A stretch of DNA of 64,000 bases, from NCBI RefSeq assembly GCF_000716715.1, contig NZ_JNYJ01000019.1, positions 1 to 64,000 on the forward strand. The letters are read 5' to 3'. Both the position numbers and the translations under genes were made by a program. The notes beneath the pieces were generated by a model. That model worked only from the letters and a program-made list of their open reading frames with translations, was not told the DNA's origin and made no database searches. Below are positions 1 through 12,300 of the stretch, in pieces. The first letter of the stretch is position 1. Every line of letters starts with the position of its first letter. Source of the DNA: Dactylosporangium aurantiacum. Lineage in GTDB: Bacteria > Actinomycetota > Actinomycetes > Mycobacteriales > Micromonosporaceae.

Positions 1-107
1 CCGAGAAGACCGTCAAGAACTACGTCTCCAGCCTCCTGGCCAAACTCGGCCTCGAACGCCGCACCCAGGCCGCCGTCCTCGCCTCCCGCCTCCTCGGCAG
101 ACACTGA
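1..107 (+). CDS. C-terminal end of a NarL/DevR-type LuxR response regulator (partial)
   Basis: Only the last 34 codons are present, read in the frame that starts at base 3 and ends with TGA at 105-107. The visible segment begins [20 protein letters not shown]. This is the recognition helix and final helix of a LuxR/GerE DNA-binding domain, and its wording is characteristic of DevR/DosR-like response regulators of actinobacteria. The receiver domain lies outside the window. Two DosR-like boxes occur upstream of the hibernation genes at 30.8 and 31.3 kb, so a regulator of this kind is relevant to the window. Whether this one binds them is inference. Confidence 0.8.
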   Translation, partial: EKTVKNYVSSLLAKLGLERRTQAAVLASRLLGRH

Positions 108-142
108 CCCGAGGGGCGCGGCCCGCCGCGGTGCCGCTGGGG

Positions 143-2864
<2,722 letters not shown>

Positions 2865-2865
<1 letters not shown>

Positions 2866-2906
2866 GCGATCAACATATGCCACGAGTCTGGAATAGTTCA
2901 AGTTTT
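2865..2906 (-). promoter_or_regulatory. Leaderless furA-katG promoter with AT-rich putative operator
   Basis: Reading the minus strand, TTGAAC (2896-2901) and TATGTT (2872-2877) are separated by 18 nt, and the GTG start follows the second hexamer by 6 nt. The surrounding AAAACTTGAACTATTCC is unusually AT-rich for this genome and resembles the operator region of mycobacterial and streptomycete furA genes. Promoter assignment is by inspection. Confidence 0.6.
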
Positions 2907-3132
2907 CGGCCGGTACGTCGGAGAATTTCACCCGCGGCGGGTTTGGCCAGCTCAGCGGGGTCCTGCGGCCCGGTCTCCGGCGTGTCGCGGCCGGCCGCGC
3001 AGGATGAATCCCTGATGAACGGAGGCGGCTCATCGTCCCGTGGTCCGGTCGCGCCCTGACCGCCTGCCGGCTGGACGCCGACGGCCACGGCGACACCCGT
3101 CCGTCTCGACGCCGGTCGGTAAGGTCATCGGC

Positions 3133-4077
3133 GTGGATCTGCACGACATCGCCGCACGGCTCGGGGTGGGCGTCGAGGACGTCGAGCGCGTGGACCGGCT
3201 CGCCGCCGACCGGCCCTCGGCCCCGCTGCCCGCCAAGGCCGACGCCCCGGCCATCCTGGAGCGGCTCGCGGTGCGCCCCGACGACGCCGCCGAGATCATG
3301 GAGGGTTGGCCGGACCCCGGCTCACCGCTGTGGACGCCCGAGCTGCGCTGGCTGCTCGACCGCACCATCGCGCTGGTCCGCGCCGACCTCGGCGGGCACG
3401 CGTGGCTGGTGCCCGGCCCCGAGCTGCCGCGCGAGCGGGGACCCGCCTGGCGGCACCTGTACGTGTACGCGTACCTGGCCCTGGTCGACGTCGTCACCGC
3501 GTACCACCGCGACCACGGCATCGACGCGTCCGTCACCTGGGCGACCCTGGCCGACCTCGGCCGCAACCTGGCCGTCGACCGGCGGATGCGGCGCGAGGGC
3601 TGGCCGGTCATGCAGAGCTGGCTCACGTTGCACTTTCGCGGCGGCCTGTACCAGCTGGGCCGCCTGCAGCACCAGCGCGGCGACACCGCCATCGACCTGC
3701 ACATCCCCGAGGCGGGCCCGCTGACCCCGGCGGCGGTCACGGCGTCGCTCGACGAGGCCCGCGCCTTCTTCCCGCGCCACTTCCCCGACGAGCACTACAC
3801 CGCCTTCGCCTGCGGCTCGTGGCTGCTCGACCCGCAGCTGCTGGAGTACCTGCCGGAGGACTCCAACATCGTGCGCTTCCAGCGGCGGTTCGAGCTGGAC
3901 CCGTACGAGGAGCCGGAGGGCCTGGACGCCGACGTGGAGGTGCTGCGCTTCGCGTTCCGCAGCCTGACCACGCCACTGGACCAGCTGCCCCGCGGCACGG
4001 TGCTGCAGCGCGCCGTCATCGACCACCTGCGGGCGGGCCGCCACTGGCAGTGGCGCCGCGGCCGGTTCTCGCTGTAG
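3133..4077 (+). CDS. GNAT-like acyltransferase domain protein (NAT_N/GNAT_C type)
   Basis: A 314-residue cytoplasmic protein of a family common in actinobacteria and annotated as acyltransferase with an N-terminal NAT_N-like part and a C-terminal GNAT-like part. Family hallmarks visible here are VTWATLADLGRN, LTLHFRGGLYQLGRLQ, HIPEAGPLTP, ARAFFPRHFPDE, GSWLLDPQL and LPEDSNIVRFQRRF. The GTG at 3133 gives the usual start (VDLHDIAARLG); the open frame extends upstream without similarity. The acyl donor and acceptor are unknown. It is transcribed away from furA with a short intergenic region. Assignment rests on remembered family motifs. Confidence 0.72.
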   Translation: MDLHDIAARLGVGVEDVERVDRLAADRPSAPLPAKADAPAILERLAVRPDDAAEIMEGWPDPGSPLWTPELRWLLDRTIALVRADLGGHAWLVPGPELPRERGPAWRHLYVYAYLALVDVVTAYHRDHGIDASVTWATLADLGRNLAVDRRMRREGWPVMQSWLTLHFRGGLYQLGRLQHQRGDTAIDLHIPEAGPLTPAAVTASLDEARAFFPRHFPDEHYTAFACGSWLLDPQLLEYLPEDSNIVRFQRRFELDPYEEPEGLDADVEVLRFAFRSLTTPLDQLPRGTVLQRAVIDHLRAGRHWQWRRGRFSL

Positions 4078-4129
4078 GCCCCCGCCGCGACGCGACCGAC
4101 CGGGCTGAACCTGCGGCTTTCGTCATACC

Positions 4130-4156
4130 TTCGCACCCGATATATTGACCCGCGTG
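4130..4156 (+). promoter_or_regulatory. Putative leaderless promoter and operator of the PadR gene
   Basis: TATATT (4141-4146) lies 7 nt before the GTG start at 4154, with no ribosome-binding site between them. It is embedded in CGATATATTG, a near-perfect inverted repeat. PadR proteins usually repress their own promoters through such AT-rich dyads, so autoregulation is likely. This is inference from sequence only. Confidence 0.45.
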
Positions 4157-4504
4157 GAGACCCCGCTGCGCGAACCCACGTTCCTGATCCTCACCGCCCT
4201 CGCGGGTGAGCCTCTGCATGGGTACGGCTTGATCGCCGAGGTGGACCGCTTGTCCGGCGGACGCGTCTCGCTGCGGCCCGGCACGCTGTACGGGGCCCTC
4301 GACCGGCTGGTCGACGCCGGCCTGGTACGCGTCGATCACGAGGAGATCGTCGAAGGCCGGTTGCGCCGCTACTACCAGCTCACCGAGTCCGGCGGCGAGG
4401 TGCTCGCCGCCGAGACCGAGCGCATGCGCCGCAACGTCGATGCCGCGACCGCCCGGTTGCCCGCCATCCGGCCCGCGCCCCGCCTCAGCGGAGGGATCGC
4501 GTGA
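4154..4504 (+). CDS. PadR-family transcriptional regulator
   Basis: A 116-residue winged-helix regulator. LREPTFLILTALAGEPLHGY followed by LRPGTLYGALDRLVDAGL is the standard PadR-s2 core, and the C-terminal part (ERMRRNVDAATARL) forms the short dimerisation helix. The GTG at 4154 is preferred over an upstream TTG because it sits at leaderless distance from a -10-like hexamer. Its TGA overlaps a potential GTG of the next frame, and the next gene is translated from an ATG 60 nt later. It probably senses a small hydrophobic compound or membrane stress through the neighbouring membrane protein; the ligand is unknown. Confidence 0.88.
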   Translation: METPLREPTFLILTALAGEPLHGYGLIAEVDRLSGGRVSLRPGTLYGALDRLVDAGLVRVDHEEIVEGRLRRYYQLTESGGEVLAAETERMRRNVDAATARLPAIRPAPRLSGGIA

Positions 4505-4563
4505 GCGCGGCGGAACGCCGGCATGACCGCCCGGAAGGGCAGGACGACCAGGGAGGCCCGACC

Positions 4564-5577
4564 ATGACCGAGCTGGAGCGCCGCTATGCGCGCTGGACGG
4601 CACTGTTCTATCCGGCCGGCTATCGGCGGGAGCGCGGCTCGGAGCTGGTGGACACCTACCTGTCCCTGGCCGCGCCCGACCGCACGAGGCCCTCGGCCGC
4701 CGACGTCGCGGACCTCGCGGTCGGTGGGTTGCGCCAGCACCTGCGCGTCGCACAGGACCTCGGTGCCGGGTTCCGGCTCGCCGGCGTGCTCGCGCTGGCC
4801 ACGCTCGCCGCGTTCGCGACCGGGTGGGCGATCTTCGAGGCGGTGGTGCCGTGGGCGCCGTGGTTTCCGCACCGCGGGCCCTTCTTGTCGTCGCTCGGCG
4901 TCCCGGTGTGGGCGGCCTGGTTGCTGGCCGTCGTCGTGCACGTTGTCGCGCCCGGCCGGTGGTTCCGGTGGGCGATCGGCCTCGCCGTGTTGGTGACCGC
5001 TGGCGTCGTGCCGGCTGCGATGTTGCCCGGCGTGCACCGGCCGCCGTTGTTCGTGCTGCTGCCCCAGCTCGTGCTCGGTGTCGTTGCGCTCGGCGCGGCC
5101 GGCCGGCAACCCCGGCGGGTCCGGCTGATGCCGCTCGCCGCCGCGGCAGTGAGCGTTCCGGTCGCTGCCAGCACCGCGCCGCGCTTCGTCTTCTCCGGCG
5201 ACTTCTACTACGAGGCCGCCCCGACGGCACTGCCTGCCGCCGCGGTGACACTGCTGATCGGCGGGGCGCTGCTCGCGTTCGGCCTGGCCGCCCGGCACGA
5301 CCACCGCGGCGCCTGGGCACTGCTGATCCTGCTCACACCGATCGGAATGCTTGCACTGCATCCGCTCAGCGCGATGCTCGACGACAGCAGCGCCGGCAGG
5401 TCCATCATCCCGGTGTGGTCACACATGGTGACCGCGGCGATGCTGGTACTGACGCTCGGCCTGGTGTCGATGCCGCTGGCCATCGCGGCCCGGGGTCGGC
5501 TGTCGTCGCGCGGCCGGCCGGTCCACACCGCCGCGGGTCGCTGCCCGACCTGCGGCGCGCCGTCAGCATCGACGTGA
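4564..5577 (+). CDS. PadR-associated multi-span membrane protein
   Basis: A 337-residue integral membrane protein immediately downstream of the PadR gene. It starts with the soluble helix typical of PadR partners (LERRYARWTALFYPAGYRRERG). It then shows around eight to nine hydrophobic segments, for example LAGVLALATLAAFATGWAIF, AWLLAVVVHVV and AAVTLLIGGALLAFGLA. The C-terminus holds a CPTCG pair. The ATG at 4564 has a GGGAGG site upstream; a GTG at 4501 overlapping the PadR stop is the alternative. Function is unknown. The pairing suggests that the regulator controls expression of this membrane protein, perhaps as an envelope or transport module. Confidence 0.7.
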   Translation: MTELERRYARWTALFYPAGYRRERGSELVDTYLSLAAPDRTRPSAADVADLAVGGLRQHLRVAQDLGAGFRLAGVLALATLAAFATGWAIFEAVVPWAPWFPHRGPFLSSLGVPVWAAWLLAVVVHVVAPGRWFRWAIGLAVLVTAGVVPAAMLPGVHRPPLFVLLPQLVLGVVALGAAGRQPRRVRLMPLAAAAVSVPVAASTAPRFVFSGDFYYEAAPTALPAAAVTLLIGGALLAFGLAARHDHRGAWALLILLTPIGMLALHPLSAMLDDSSAGRSIIPVWSHMVTAAMLVLTLGLVSMPLAIAARGRLSSRGRPVHTAAGRCPTCGAPSAST

Positions 5578-5651
5578 CACGCCGGCTCCGGCTGGTCTCC
5601 CGCGGCCACGGGTACCCCCACCGCCGCCGGTGCGGGCGTACATCGTGCCGG

Positions 5652-6119
5652 TCACCGGACGTACGGGGTCGTGTTGAAGCGGTTCCGGAACTCGTTGAGC
5701 ATGTCGTCGTCGACGACGGCTCCGGCGGCCACCGCGGCGTGGACCTGGCGGAAGTAGTCCTCGTAGCCGGCGGGCGTGTAGAGGCACAACCCGCGCACGG
5801 GCCGGTCGCCGGCGTTGCGGAAGCCGTGCGGGGCGCCGCGCAACGCGGCCAGCAGGCCGCCCGGTCCTGCGGTCGTCTCGCCGTCGCCGTCGTGGACGGT
5901 GAGCTCGCCGTCCAGGACGTAGAAGAACTCGTCGTGCGCATGGTGCACGTGCGGCCGGGCACCCACGATCCCTGGCGCCAGGGTGAACTCCTCGAACCCG
6001 AACCGCCCGCCGGTCTGCGCCGCCGTGAGCCGGAACAGGTGCTCGACCCCGGCCGCCTCGATCAGTTCGCCGTCACCGGGGCGGCTGAGCAGCGCCCGTA
6101 CCGAAGCATCCATGATCAC
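5652..6119 (-). CDS. Cupin-domain protein
   Basis: A single-domain cupin of 155 residues. The first cupin motif PHVHHAHDEFFYVLDGE supplies the metal ligands (His57, His59/60/62 region and Glu64). The second motif is around GAPHGFRNAGDRPVRGL. Such small cupins include dioxygenases, isomerases and sensor proteins, so the reaction cannot be named. A GTG start at 6119 is used, with AGGAGG some 14 nt upstream; an ATG two codons later is equally possible. It is convergent with the membrane protein gene and stands alone. Confidence 0.75.
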   Translation of the reverse strand: MIMDASVRALLSRPGDGELIEAAGVEHLFRLTAAQTGGRFGFEEFTLAPGIVGARPHVHHAHDEFFYVLDGELTVHDGDGETTAGPGGLLAALRGAPHGFRNAGDRPVRGLCLYTPAGYEDYFRQVHAAVAAGAVVDDDMLNEFRNRFNTTPYVR

Positions 6120-6182
6120 ATCATCGCAGCCGACCTCCTGCGCCGCTGCCCTGATCGCGCGCGCCTGATCGGGTGATGAAGG

Positions 6183-7136
6183 TCAGCTCACGCTGACGAC
6201 GACCTTGCCCAGCGCGTGTCCCTCACCGACCCGGGCCAGTGCCTCAGGCACCTCGTCGAGCGTGAAGGTCCGGTCGATGTGAATCCTGAGGTCGCCGGCC
6301 ACGCATCGTTCGGCCACCGGTGCGAAGTGTGCCGGCCCTTCCTTGACGGCAAGCACGCTCAGCCGCCGGCGCGTGAGCAGACCGGCCAGCGAGCCGACGG
6401 TCAGGACGCGCAGCAGCGCGGACACCGATCCGCCGACGCACCGGTAGCGGCCGCCGGGGGCCAACGCCCGGCGGTAGGCGAACACCGACCGGTGGGCCAC
6501 CAGGTCGAGGATGAGGTCGTACGGGCCGCGGCGGGTGAAGTCCTCGCTGCGGTAGTCGATCACCTCGTCCGCCCCGAGCGATCGCATGAAGTCGAGCTTG
6601 CCGGCGTTGTCGACGCCGGTCACGTGTGCACCGAGTCGCTTGGCGAGCTGCATCGCGAACGCGCCGGAACCTCCGCCGGCACCGTTGACCAGAACCCTCT
6701 GACCGGCTCGAGTGCCGTGGGTGCCTTGCCAGGCGATCACGCCGGCCTGCGGAATGGTCGACGCCTCGACGAAGGTCAGTCCCGAGGGCTTCACCGCCAG
6801 CACCGACTCGGGAGCGATCGCGTACTCGGCGAACCCGCCCTTGAGCGCGAGGTTGTCGCCGTACACCTCGTCACCGGGGCGGAACCGGGTCACCCCCGAA
6901 CCGACCGCATCGACCCAACCGGCGATGTCCGAGCCGAGCGTCCGGCGGGCCGGCGCACGCAGCCCACCGATGCGCGAGTACAGCGGCGTGCCGCGCAAGG
7001 TCTCCCAGTCGCTGAGATTGACCGACGTCGCCGCGATCCTGACCCGCACCTGCCCGGCCGCGGGTGCCGGCACGGCAACGCTGTCGATCCGCAGTACGTC
7101 CGGTGGCCCGTAACGGTCGTACACGACGGCTCTCAT
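6183..7136 (-). CDS. NAD(P)-dependent zinc-independent MDR dehydrogenase (quinone-oxidoreductase-like)
   Basis: A 317-residue medium-chain dehydrogenase/reductase. The N-terminal GroES-like half begins MRAVVYDRYGPPDVLRIDSV. The Rossmann half has the nucleotide motif NGAGGGSGAFAMQLAKRLGA and ends HALGKVVVSVS. The cysteine ligands of zinc alcohol dehydrogenases are missing, as in quinone oxidoreductases and NADPH-dependent alkenal reductases. The ATG at 7136 is preceded by a G-rich site. The open frame extends far upstream without similarity. It appears monocistronic and its substrate is unknown. Confidence 0.88.
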   Translation of the reverse strand: MRAVVYDRYGPPDVLRIDSVAVPAPAAGQVRVRIAATSVNLSDWETLRGTPLYSRIGGLRAPARRTLGSDIAGWVDAVGSGVTRFRPGDEVYGDNLALKGGFAEYAIAPESVLAVKPSGLTFVEASTIPQAGVIAWQGTHGTRAGQRVLVNGAGGGSGAFAMQLAKRLGAHVTGVDNAGKLDFMRSLGADEVIDYRSEDFTRRGPYDLILDLVAHRSVFAYRRALAPGGRYRCVGGSVSALLRVLTVGSLAGLLTRRRLSVLAVKEGPAHFAPVAERCVAGDLRIHIDRTFTLDEVPEALARVGEGHALGKVVVSVS

Positions 7137-7520
7137 CCGCGTACCCCCGCGACTCTCCGCTCGACGGCGGCCGACCCGGCAACCACGCCCTTGTGTAGCA
7201 CGCCGCGACAAGCGGCTCGGACGGCCTGGTGGCCGGCCGTGGCCGCCCGCCTTCGCAGCCGCGATCCGCTGCAGTTGACCGACGCGGCGGCTTCCCGCTC
7301 TCGGTAGTAGTCGCCGGCCACCACTGGCGGATGGTCGGTGCCGCCACCGACCGGGGGCGCTTGCCCAGCCTGCGCACCGTCCTGCGATTGCCGCCACTGT
7401 ACGACGTCCGCGTGCGGGTGCCGCTCGACGGACGGTTTGACAGCTTCGGGGGTGATCGACCAGGATCGAGGCAGGGCAGATGATCACGTGTTGGCCAGCG
7501 ACTGAAGGAGTCGACCGACC
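7137..7520. other. Intergenic region with a sigma-70-like promoter for the peptidoglycan-binding protein
   Basis: No gene with convincing codon use or similarity was found in this 384-nt stretch, which lies between two genes transcribed away from each other. At the right end TTGACA (7437-7442) and CAGGAT (7461-7466) are 18 nt apart. They precede the AAGGAG ribosome site at about 7504 and the ATG at 7521. This is one of the few consensus-like -35 hexamers in the window and suggests strong housekeeping expression of the secreted protein. Confidence 0.5.
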
Positions 7521-7910
7521 ATGCGCAAGCTCACTGTGCGCCGAAGCATCGCCCTTGCCTCCACCTTCGCAGCACTCGCCGTCGGCGTCGCCGTGCTGCC
7601 CAACAGCTCGGCGTCGGCGGCGTACGCGTGCCACTTCGCATGGGACGCCGCGACCGGGTACTGGTACGCCGGCTACTACTCCGGCAACACCGTCCAGCCC
7701 ACGGCGAGCGGCGTCTCCACCGCGGGCATCGAGGCCCAGTGCCTGTTGCAGCGCTACGGGTTCACCCCCGGCCCCGGCACCATCGACGGCGTCTTCGGAC
7801 CCCGGTCGCAGGCCGCCGCGAAGGCGTTCCAGCAGGGCGTGAACGCGGGCCTCGTCGTCGACGGCAAGATCGGCCCCGCGTCCTGGCCGGTGCTGCGCCG
7901 CCAGCCCTGA
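7521..7910 (+). CDS. Secreted peptidoglycan-binding-domain protein
   Basis: A 129-residue exported protein. An N-terminal signal peptide (Arg-rich start, hydrophobic core IALASTFAALAVGVAVL, likely cleavage after SASA) is followed by one PG_binding_1 domain. That domain has the repeat signature LLQRYGF, GTIDGVFGPRSQAAAKAF and DGKIGPASWPVL. No catalytic domain follows, so it probably only binds peptidoglycan or modulates a partner hydrolase. AAGGAG lies 10 nt before the ATG. A broken copy of the same domain is found at 9319-9366. Confidence 0.85.
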   Translation: MRKLTVRRSIALASTFAALAVGVAVLPNSSASAAYACHFAWDAATGYWYAGYYSGNTVQPTASGVSTAGIEAQCLLQRYGFTPGPGTIDGVFGPRSQAAAKAFQQGVNAGLVVDGKIGPASWPVLRRQP

Positions 7911-7996
7911 CCGTCCCGCTCGCCCCACCGCCCGGCGCCCACCCCGGCCGCCGGGCGGTGTCGGACCCGGTCACCCACGCGTGCAGACGGCGGTGC

Positions 7997-9070
7997 TCAG
8001 TCGAAGACGATGACCTGGCGGCCGACGACACCGCCGCGGCCCAGGGTCTCCAGGTTCTCGTTGACGTCCTCGAGCCTGACCTTGGTGACGTTGTGTTTGA
8101 TCTTTCCGGCGTCGGCGAGCGCCAGGACCTCGACGAGGTCGTTGAAGTTCGACCAGAAGGAACCGAGATAGGACAGCTCCGTCCCGACGAAGGGGAACAG
8201 GCGGTGTTCAACGCGGTCGCTCATCATCCCGACGGACACCACGGCACCTTCGACGCCCAGCAGGTCGAACCCCAACGAGACCGATGCCGTGGCGCCCGCG
8301 CAGTCCAGGATCGCATCGATCGTGCGCCGGCCGGTGAGCTCGGCAAGCTCGTCCTGGATGGCCTCGACGGACTTGTCCCTGGTGTTGATCCCGTGGTGCG
8401 CGCCGTTCTCCATCGCGACGGCCAGCTTGCTGTCGGTGCGGCCGAATGCGATCACCGTGGACCCGCCGGCGAACAGCCGGCCGTACTGGACCGCATAAGC
8501 GCCCAGGCCGCCGATACCGTTGACGGCGACCGTGCGCCCCGGCCCGAGCTTGCCGGCGTCGCGCAGCTTCTTCAACCCGCGGTAGGGGGTCACACCAGCG
8601 TCGGTCAGCGGCGCGAGAATCTCCGGCGTCTCCACGCCCGGCCCTGACACCGGGATCGCGTGCCGGTACTGCACGGCAAGATACTCGGCGAAGCCTCCCG
8701 GCGGGCCGAAGCCCACCCAACGTCCGTCGCCGCTGCACAACTGCTCGTTGCCTTCGCGACACTGCCGGCAGGTACCGTCACCCCAGCTGGGGTAGACCAC
8801 GACCATGTCGCCCTCGGAAAGGGCCGCCGTCGGCGGCACCGCACCGCCCAACCCGGCCACGCGCCCCGCGATCTCATGCCCGGGGATGTAGGGAAACGTC
8901 ACCGGGAACGGACCCTTGAAGTAGCCGTCGACGAGCTGGTAGTCGCTTCGGCACATACCCGCCGCGGCGACCTTCACCAGGATCTCGTCGGGTGCGACAT
9001 CGGGCACAGGAACCTCTTCGATCCGAAGGGGTTCCCGGTACCCGTACATCCGAGCGGCTCGCATCTGCAT
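7997..9070 (-). CDS. Zinc-dependent alcohol dehydrogenase
   Basis: A 357-residue zinc MDR alcohol dehydrogenase. Catalytic zinc ligands are Cys40 (AAGMCRSDYQ) and His65-Glu66 (GHE). The structural zinc site reads Asp98-Gly-Thr-Cys101-x2-Cys104-x7-Cys112, with Asp in place of the first cysteine. The Sulfolobus enzyme has Glu at the same position, so zinc binding is probably kept. The Rossmann motif is GIGGLGAYAVQYGR. It likely oxidises primary or aromatic alcohols with NAD. The start at 9070 (MQMRAARM) is uncertain, because nearby ATGs at 9064 and 9049 exist. It lies downstream of the SARP regulator in the same direction after a 304-nt gap. Confidence 0.9.
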   Translation of the reverse strand: MQMRAARMYGYREPLRIEEVPVPDVAPDEILVKVAAAGMCRSDYQLVDGYFKGPFPVTFPYIPGHEIAGRVAGLGGAVPPTAALSEGDMVVVYPSWGDGTCRQCREGNEQLCSGDGRWVGFGPPGGFAEYLAVQYRHAIPVSGPGVETPEILAPLTDAGVTPYRGLKKLRDAGKLGPGRTVAVNGIGGLGAYAVQYGRLFAGGSTVIAFGRTDSKLAVAMENGAHHGINTRDKSVEAIQDELAELTGRRTIDAILDCAGATASVSLGFDLLGVEGAVVSVGMMSDRVEHRLFPFVGTELSYLGSFWSNFNDLVEVLALADAGKIKHNVTKVRLEDVNENLETLGRGGVVGRQVIVFD

Positions 9071-9374
9071 TGTTCTCTCGCCATCTTGCGGGTCGACGAA
9101 TCAGGCCGGCAGCACCGGTCGACTGCTGCTTCCCCGCGGGACACGAGGTAATCCGCCGCCGCGCGACGTGCAGCGCGGTTTCGACGGCTGCGCGGGGTAG
9201 GCAGGGCGGGCGGCTGAGGACGGTTCCGCGGGTGACGGGACCGGTGGAGCCGGGAACGTCGTAGTGGGGCGGGTGGCGTGGCCTACCCTGGGGTCGTGGT
9301 TCGGGACCTCCGATGACCGGGTTCACCCCCGGGCACCGTCGACGGCGTCTTCGGCCCCCGCACGGGAGGCGGCG
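9071..9374. other. Intergenic region between the SARP regulator and the alcohol dehydrogenase
   Basis: This 304-nt stretch contains no intact gene. It carries the leader of the dehydrogenase at its left end and, near 9319-9366, a short plus-strand fragment of a peptidoglycan-binding domain (listed separately). Confidence 0.5.
9319..9366 (+). pseudogene. Broken fragment of a peptidoglycan-binding domain
   Basis: The plus strand here can be aligned by eye with the intact gene around 7757-7805. Both read GGGTTCACCCCCGG, then CACC(A/G)TCGACGGCGTC, then TTCGG and CCCCGG/CCCCCGC. This fragment lacks 5 nt after the first block, which breaks the frame. Only about 48 bp remain and no start or signal peptide is visible. 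It looks like the remnant of a second copy of the secreted peptidoglycan-binding gene, cut off by the end of the SARP gene. Confidence 0.55.
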
Positions 9375-12300
9375 TCACTGGCGGGGCTGGCCGGTGTACT
9401 CGGCCATCAGGCGGGTGATGCGGTCGGCCCGGGCCTGCGCGCCGCCGGTGACGCAGATCCGCAGTGCCGTGCCGAGCAGGTCGCGCGAGGTTTCGAGCCG
9501 TGCCGCCGGCCGGCCGGATCCGGTGGCGACGGCCGGCACGGCGGCGCGGTCGACGTCGACGAGGACGAGCGTCACCAGGGCGTCGGCCTCCAGCATCCGG
9601 TAGCCGCCGCCGCGGGCGAGCGCGAGCGCGTCGGCCGCGTAGGTGGACGCCGCCGCGTGCTCACCTTGCCGTGCGGCCGCGAGCGCCAGCCCGATCAGGG
9701 CCCTGGCCTGCGAGTACGGCGCACCGACCGCGCACGCGAGCGTGTAGGACTCGTGCAGCGGCGCGGTGGCGTCGCGGGTCCTGCCGGCGGCGAGCAGTGC
9801 GCAGCCGAGCGTGGCGAGGATCGTCGCCTGGTAGGGCCGGTGGTCCATGCCGCGGGCCGCCCGCAGCGCCTCCTCGGCCAGCCGGATGGCATCGGCCAGA
9901 TTGTGCTCCTCGACGCAGACCTGCGCGAGTTCGTCCAGTGCGCCCATCATGCCGTAGTGCGAGCCGGCCTGCCGGCTCAGCTCGATGCTCTCGGCCAGGT
10001 ACGCCCGGGCTTGCGGCAGCTGGCCCTGCTCGCGCATGACGGTGCCGAGGTTGGTGGTGTTGATGCCCTGCCCGCCGATGTTGGCTCCGCGCACGTTGAG
10101 CTCCAGTGCCTCGGTGAGGTAGCGGGCGGCGTCGGGCAGCCGGCCCTCCTCCCAGCACAGCATGCCGAGGTCGTTGAGGGTGACCGCCTGCACGTACGGC
10201 AGGCCCGCCGACTTGCACACCTCCAGCGACTGCATGTACGCCGCATGCGCCTCCTGACGGCGCCCGACGGCGAGCTGCACGAGGCCGATGTTGTGCAGCA
10301 GATATGCCTCCATGTCGACGGCACCGGCGCGGCGGGCCATGCCGAGACCCCGCTCGTATTCGGCGAGCGAGCGGGTGAAGTCGCCGAAGGACCAGTACGC
10401 CTGGCCGAGCGTCTGGTGCATGGCGGCCTGGGCGTGCTCGTCGCCGGCGCGGACCGCGGCCCGCAACCCTGCCACGCCGGACGCCACCCACTGGGCCAGC
10501 CGCCGGCCTGCGAAGAAGTAGCCGCGGAGCTGGTCGGCGAGTTTCCAGGCGATGTCCGGCGGGCCCTCGTCGGCCGCATGGCCGATGACGGCGACGATCG
10601 CGTCGATCTCCTCGCCGAGCCATTCGAGGGCCTCGTCGCAGTCGGTGAACGGCGTCGCCGTGACTTCCGGCAGCGCCAACCGCACCATGTTGGGGTGCTG
10701 CAGGCGCCCGGCGTTGGTCACCCGCTGCAGGTAGAAGTCCAGCAGCCGCCGCAGCGCCGTCTCGCGGACGTCGGCGGGGTCCTCGGTCTTGGCGAGGTCG
10801 GCGGCGTACAGGCGCAGCAGGTCGTGGAAGCGGAACCTGCCCGGTCCGGCGGCATCCATGAGGCTGGCGTCGACGAGGAAGTCCAGGTCGTCCTCGAGGT
10901 CCCTGGCGTCCTGGCCGAGCATCGCCGCCGCCGTGTCGACGGCGATGTCGGCGACCGGCGCCAGGGCGAGGAGGCGGAACGCCCGGGCGGCCCGCGGCGC
11001 CATGTCCTGGTAGCTGAGCCGGAAACTGGCCCGGACCTGCAGGTCACCGACCCGCAGCTCGTCGAGGCGGCGGCGCTGGTCGTCGAGGCGGCGGGCGAGC
11101 AGCGCGACGGTCCACTTCGGACGGCTGGCGAGCCGGGCGCCGGCGATCCTGATCGCGAGCGGCAGCCCGCCGCAGGCACGGACCACCGATGACGACGCCT
11201 GCTTCTCGGCGAGGGCCCTGGCCGGCCCGACGACGGTGGCGAAGAGGTCGAGCGCCTCGCCGTCGCGCATCATGTCGAGGTCGACGAGGTGTGCGCCCTC
11301 CAGGTCGATCATCCGGCGGCGGCTGGTGACGATGACGCCACAGCCACCGGACCCGGGCAGCAGCGGCCGCACCTGCCGCGCGTCACGGGCGTTGTCCGCG
11401 ACGATCAGCAGCCGCCGGGCGCCGACCGTGCTGCGGTACAACGCCTCGCAGCCGGCCTGATCGGCCGGGATCGCGGCGGGTGGCACGTCCAGCGCCCGCA
11501 GGAAGTGGGTGAGCGCCTCCACCGGTGACACCGGTCGAGGGCCGGCGCCGTGCAGGTCGAGATACAGCTGCCCGTCGGGGAACGCGGCCCGGAGACGATG
11601 CGCGGCCCGCACCGCGATCGCGGTCTTGCCGACGCCACCGACGCCCGCCACGGCGCACACCGTGACGGCCGGCGGTGGCGGCGCGGCCGGGTCCCGGTCG
11701 AGCAGCCGGCAGAGCAGGTCGAGCTGCTCCTCCCTGCCGGTGAAGTCGGCCACCGGGGCGGGCACCTGGGCCGGTACCTGGGCCGGTACCTGCGACGCGA
11801 CGCCGACCGCCGGCTGGAGCTTCGCGGGCAGCTCCAGCGTCGCGGTGCGCGTCCATTGCTGCCGCAGGACGCGCCCGCGGAAGTCGTCGAGCTCCGGACC
11901 CGGGTCGATGCCGAGCTCCTCGACGAGCCGCCCGCGCACCCGGTCGTACACGCCGAGGGCGGCGGCCTGCTGACCGGTGGCGGCCAGGGCCAGCATGAGC
12001 CTGCCCTGCAGCGGCTCGTGCAGCGGGTGGACCACGCCGAGCCGGCGCAGCCACGGCAGGGTCCGCTCGTGCCGGCCGAGCCGCTCACCCAGGTCGGCGT
12101 GCAGCAGCGCGGCGGCGACCCGCTCGGCGCCGGCGGCGATCGCCAGTGGGTGCTGACGCAGCTGCTCGACGTCGGCGAGCACCTCGCCCCGCCACAGGTC
12201 CAGCGCCGCCTCGAGGTTGTCCATCGCGGTCTCCGGCTCGGCGGCGCCCACCGCCCGGGCAGCCTCCACCTGCCGCCGGAACCGCAGCAGATCCAGCTGC

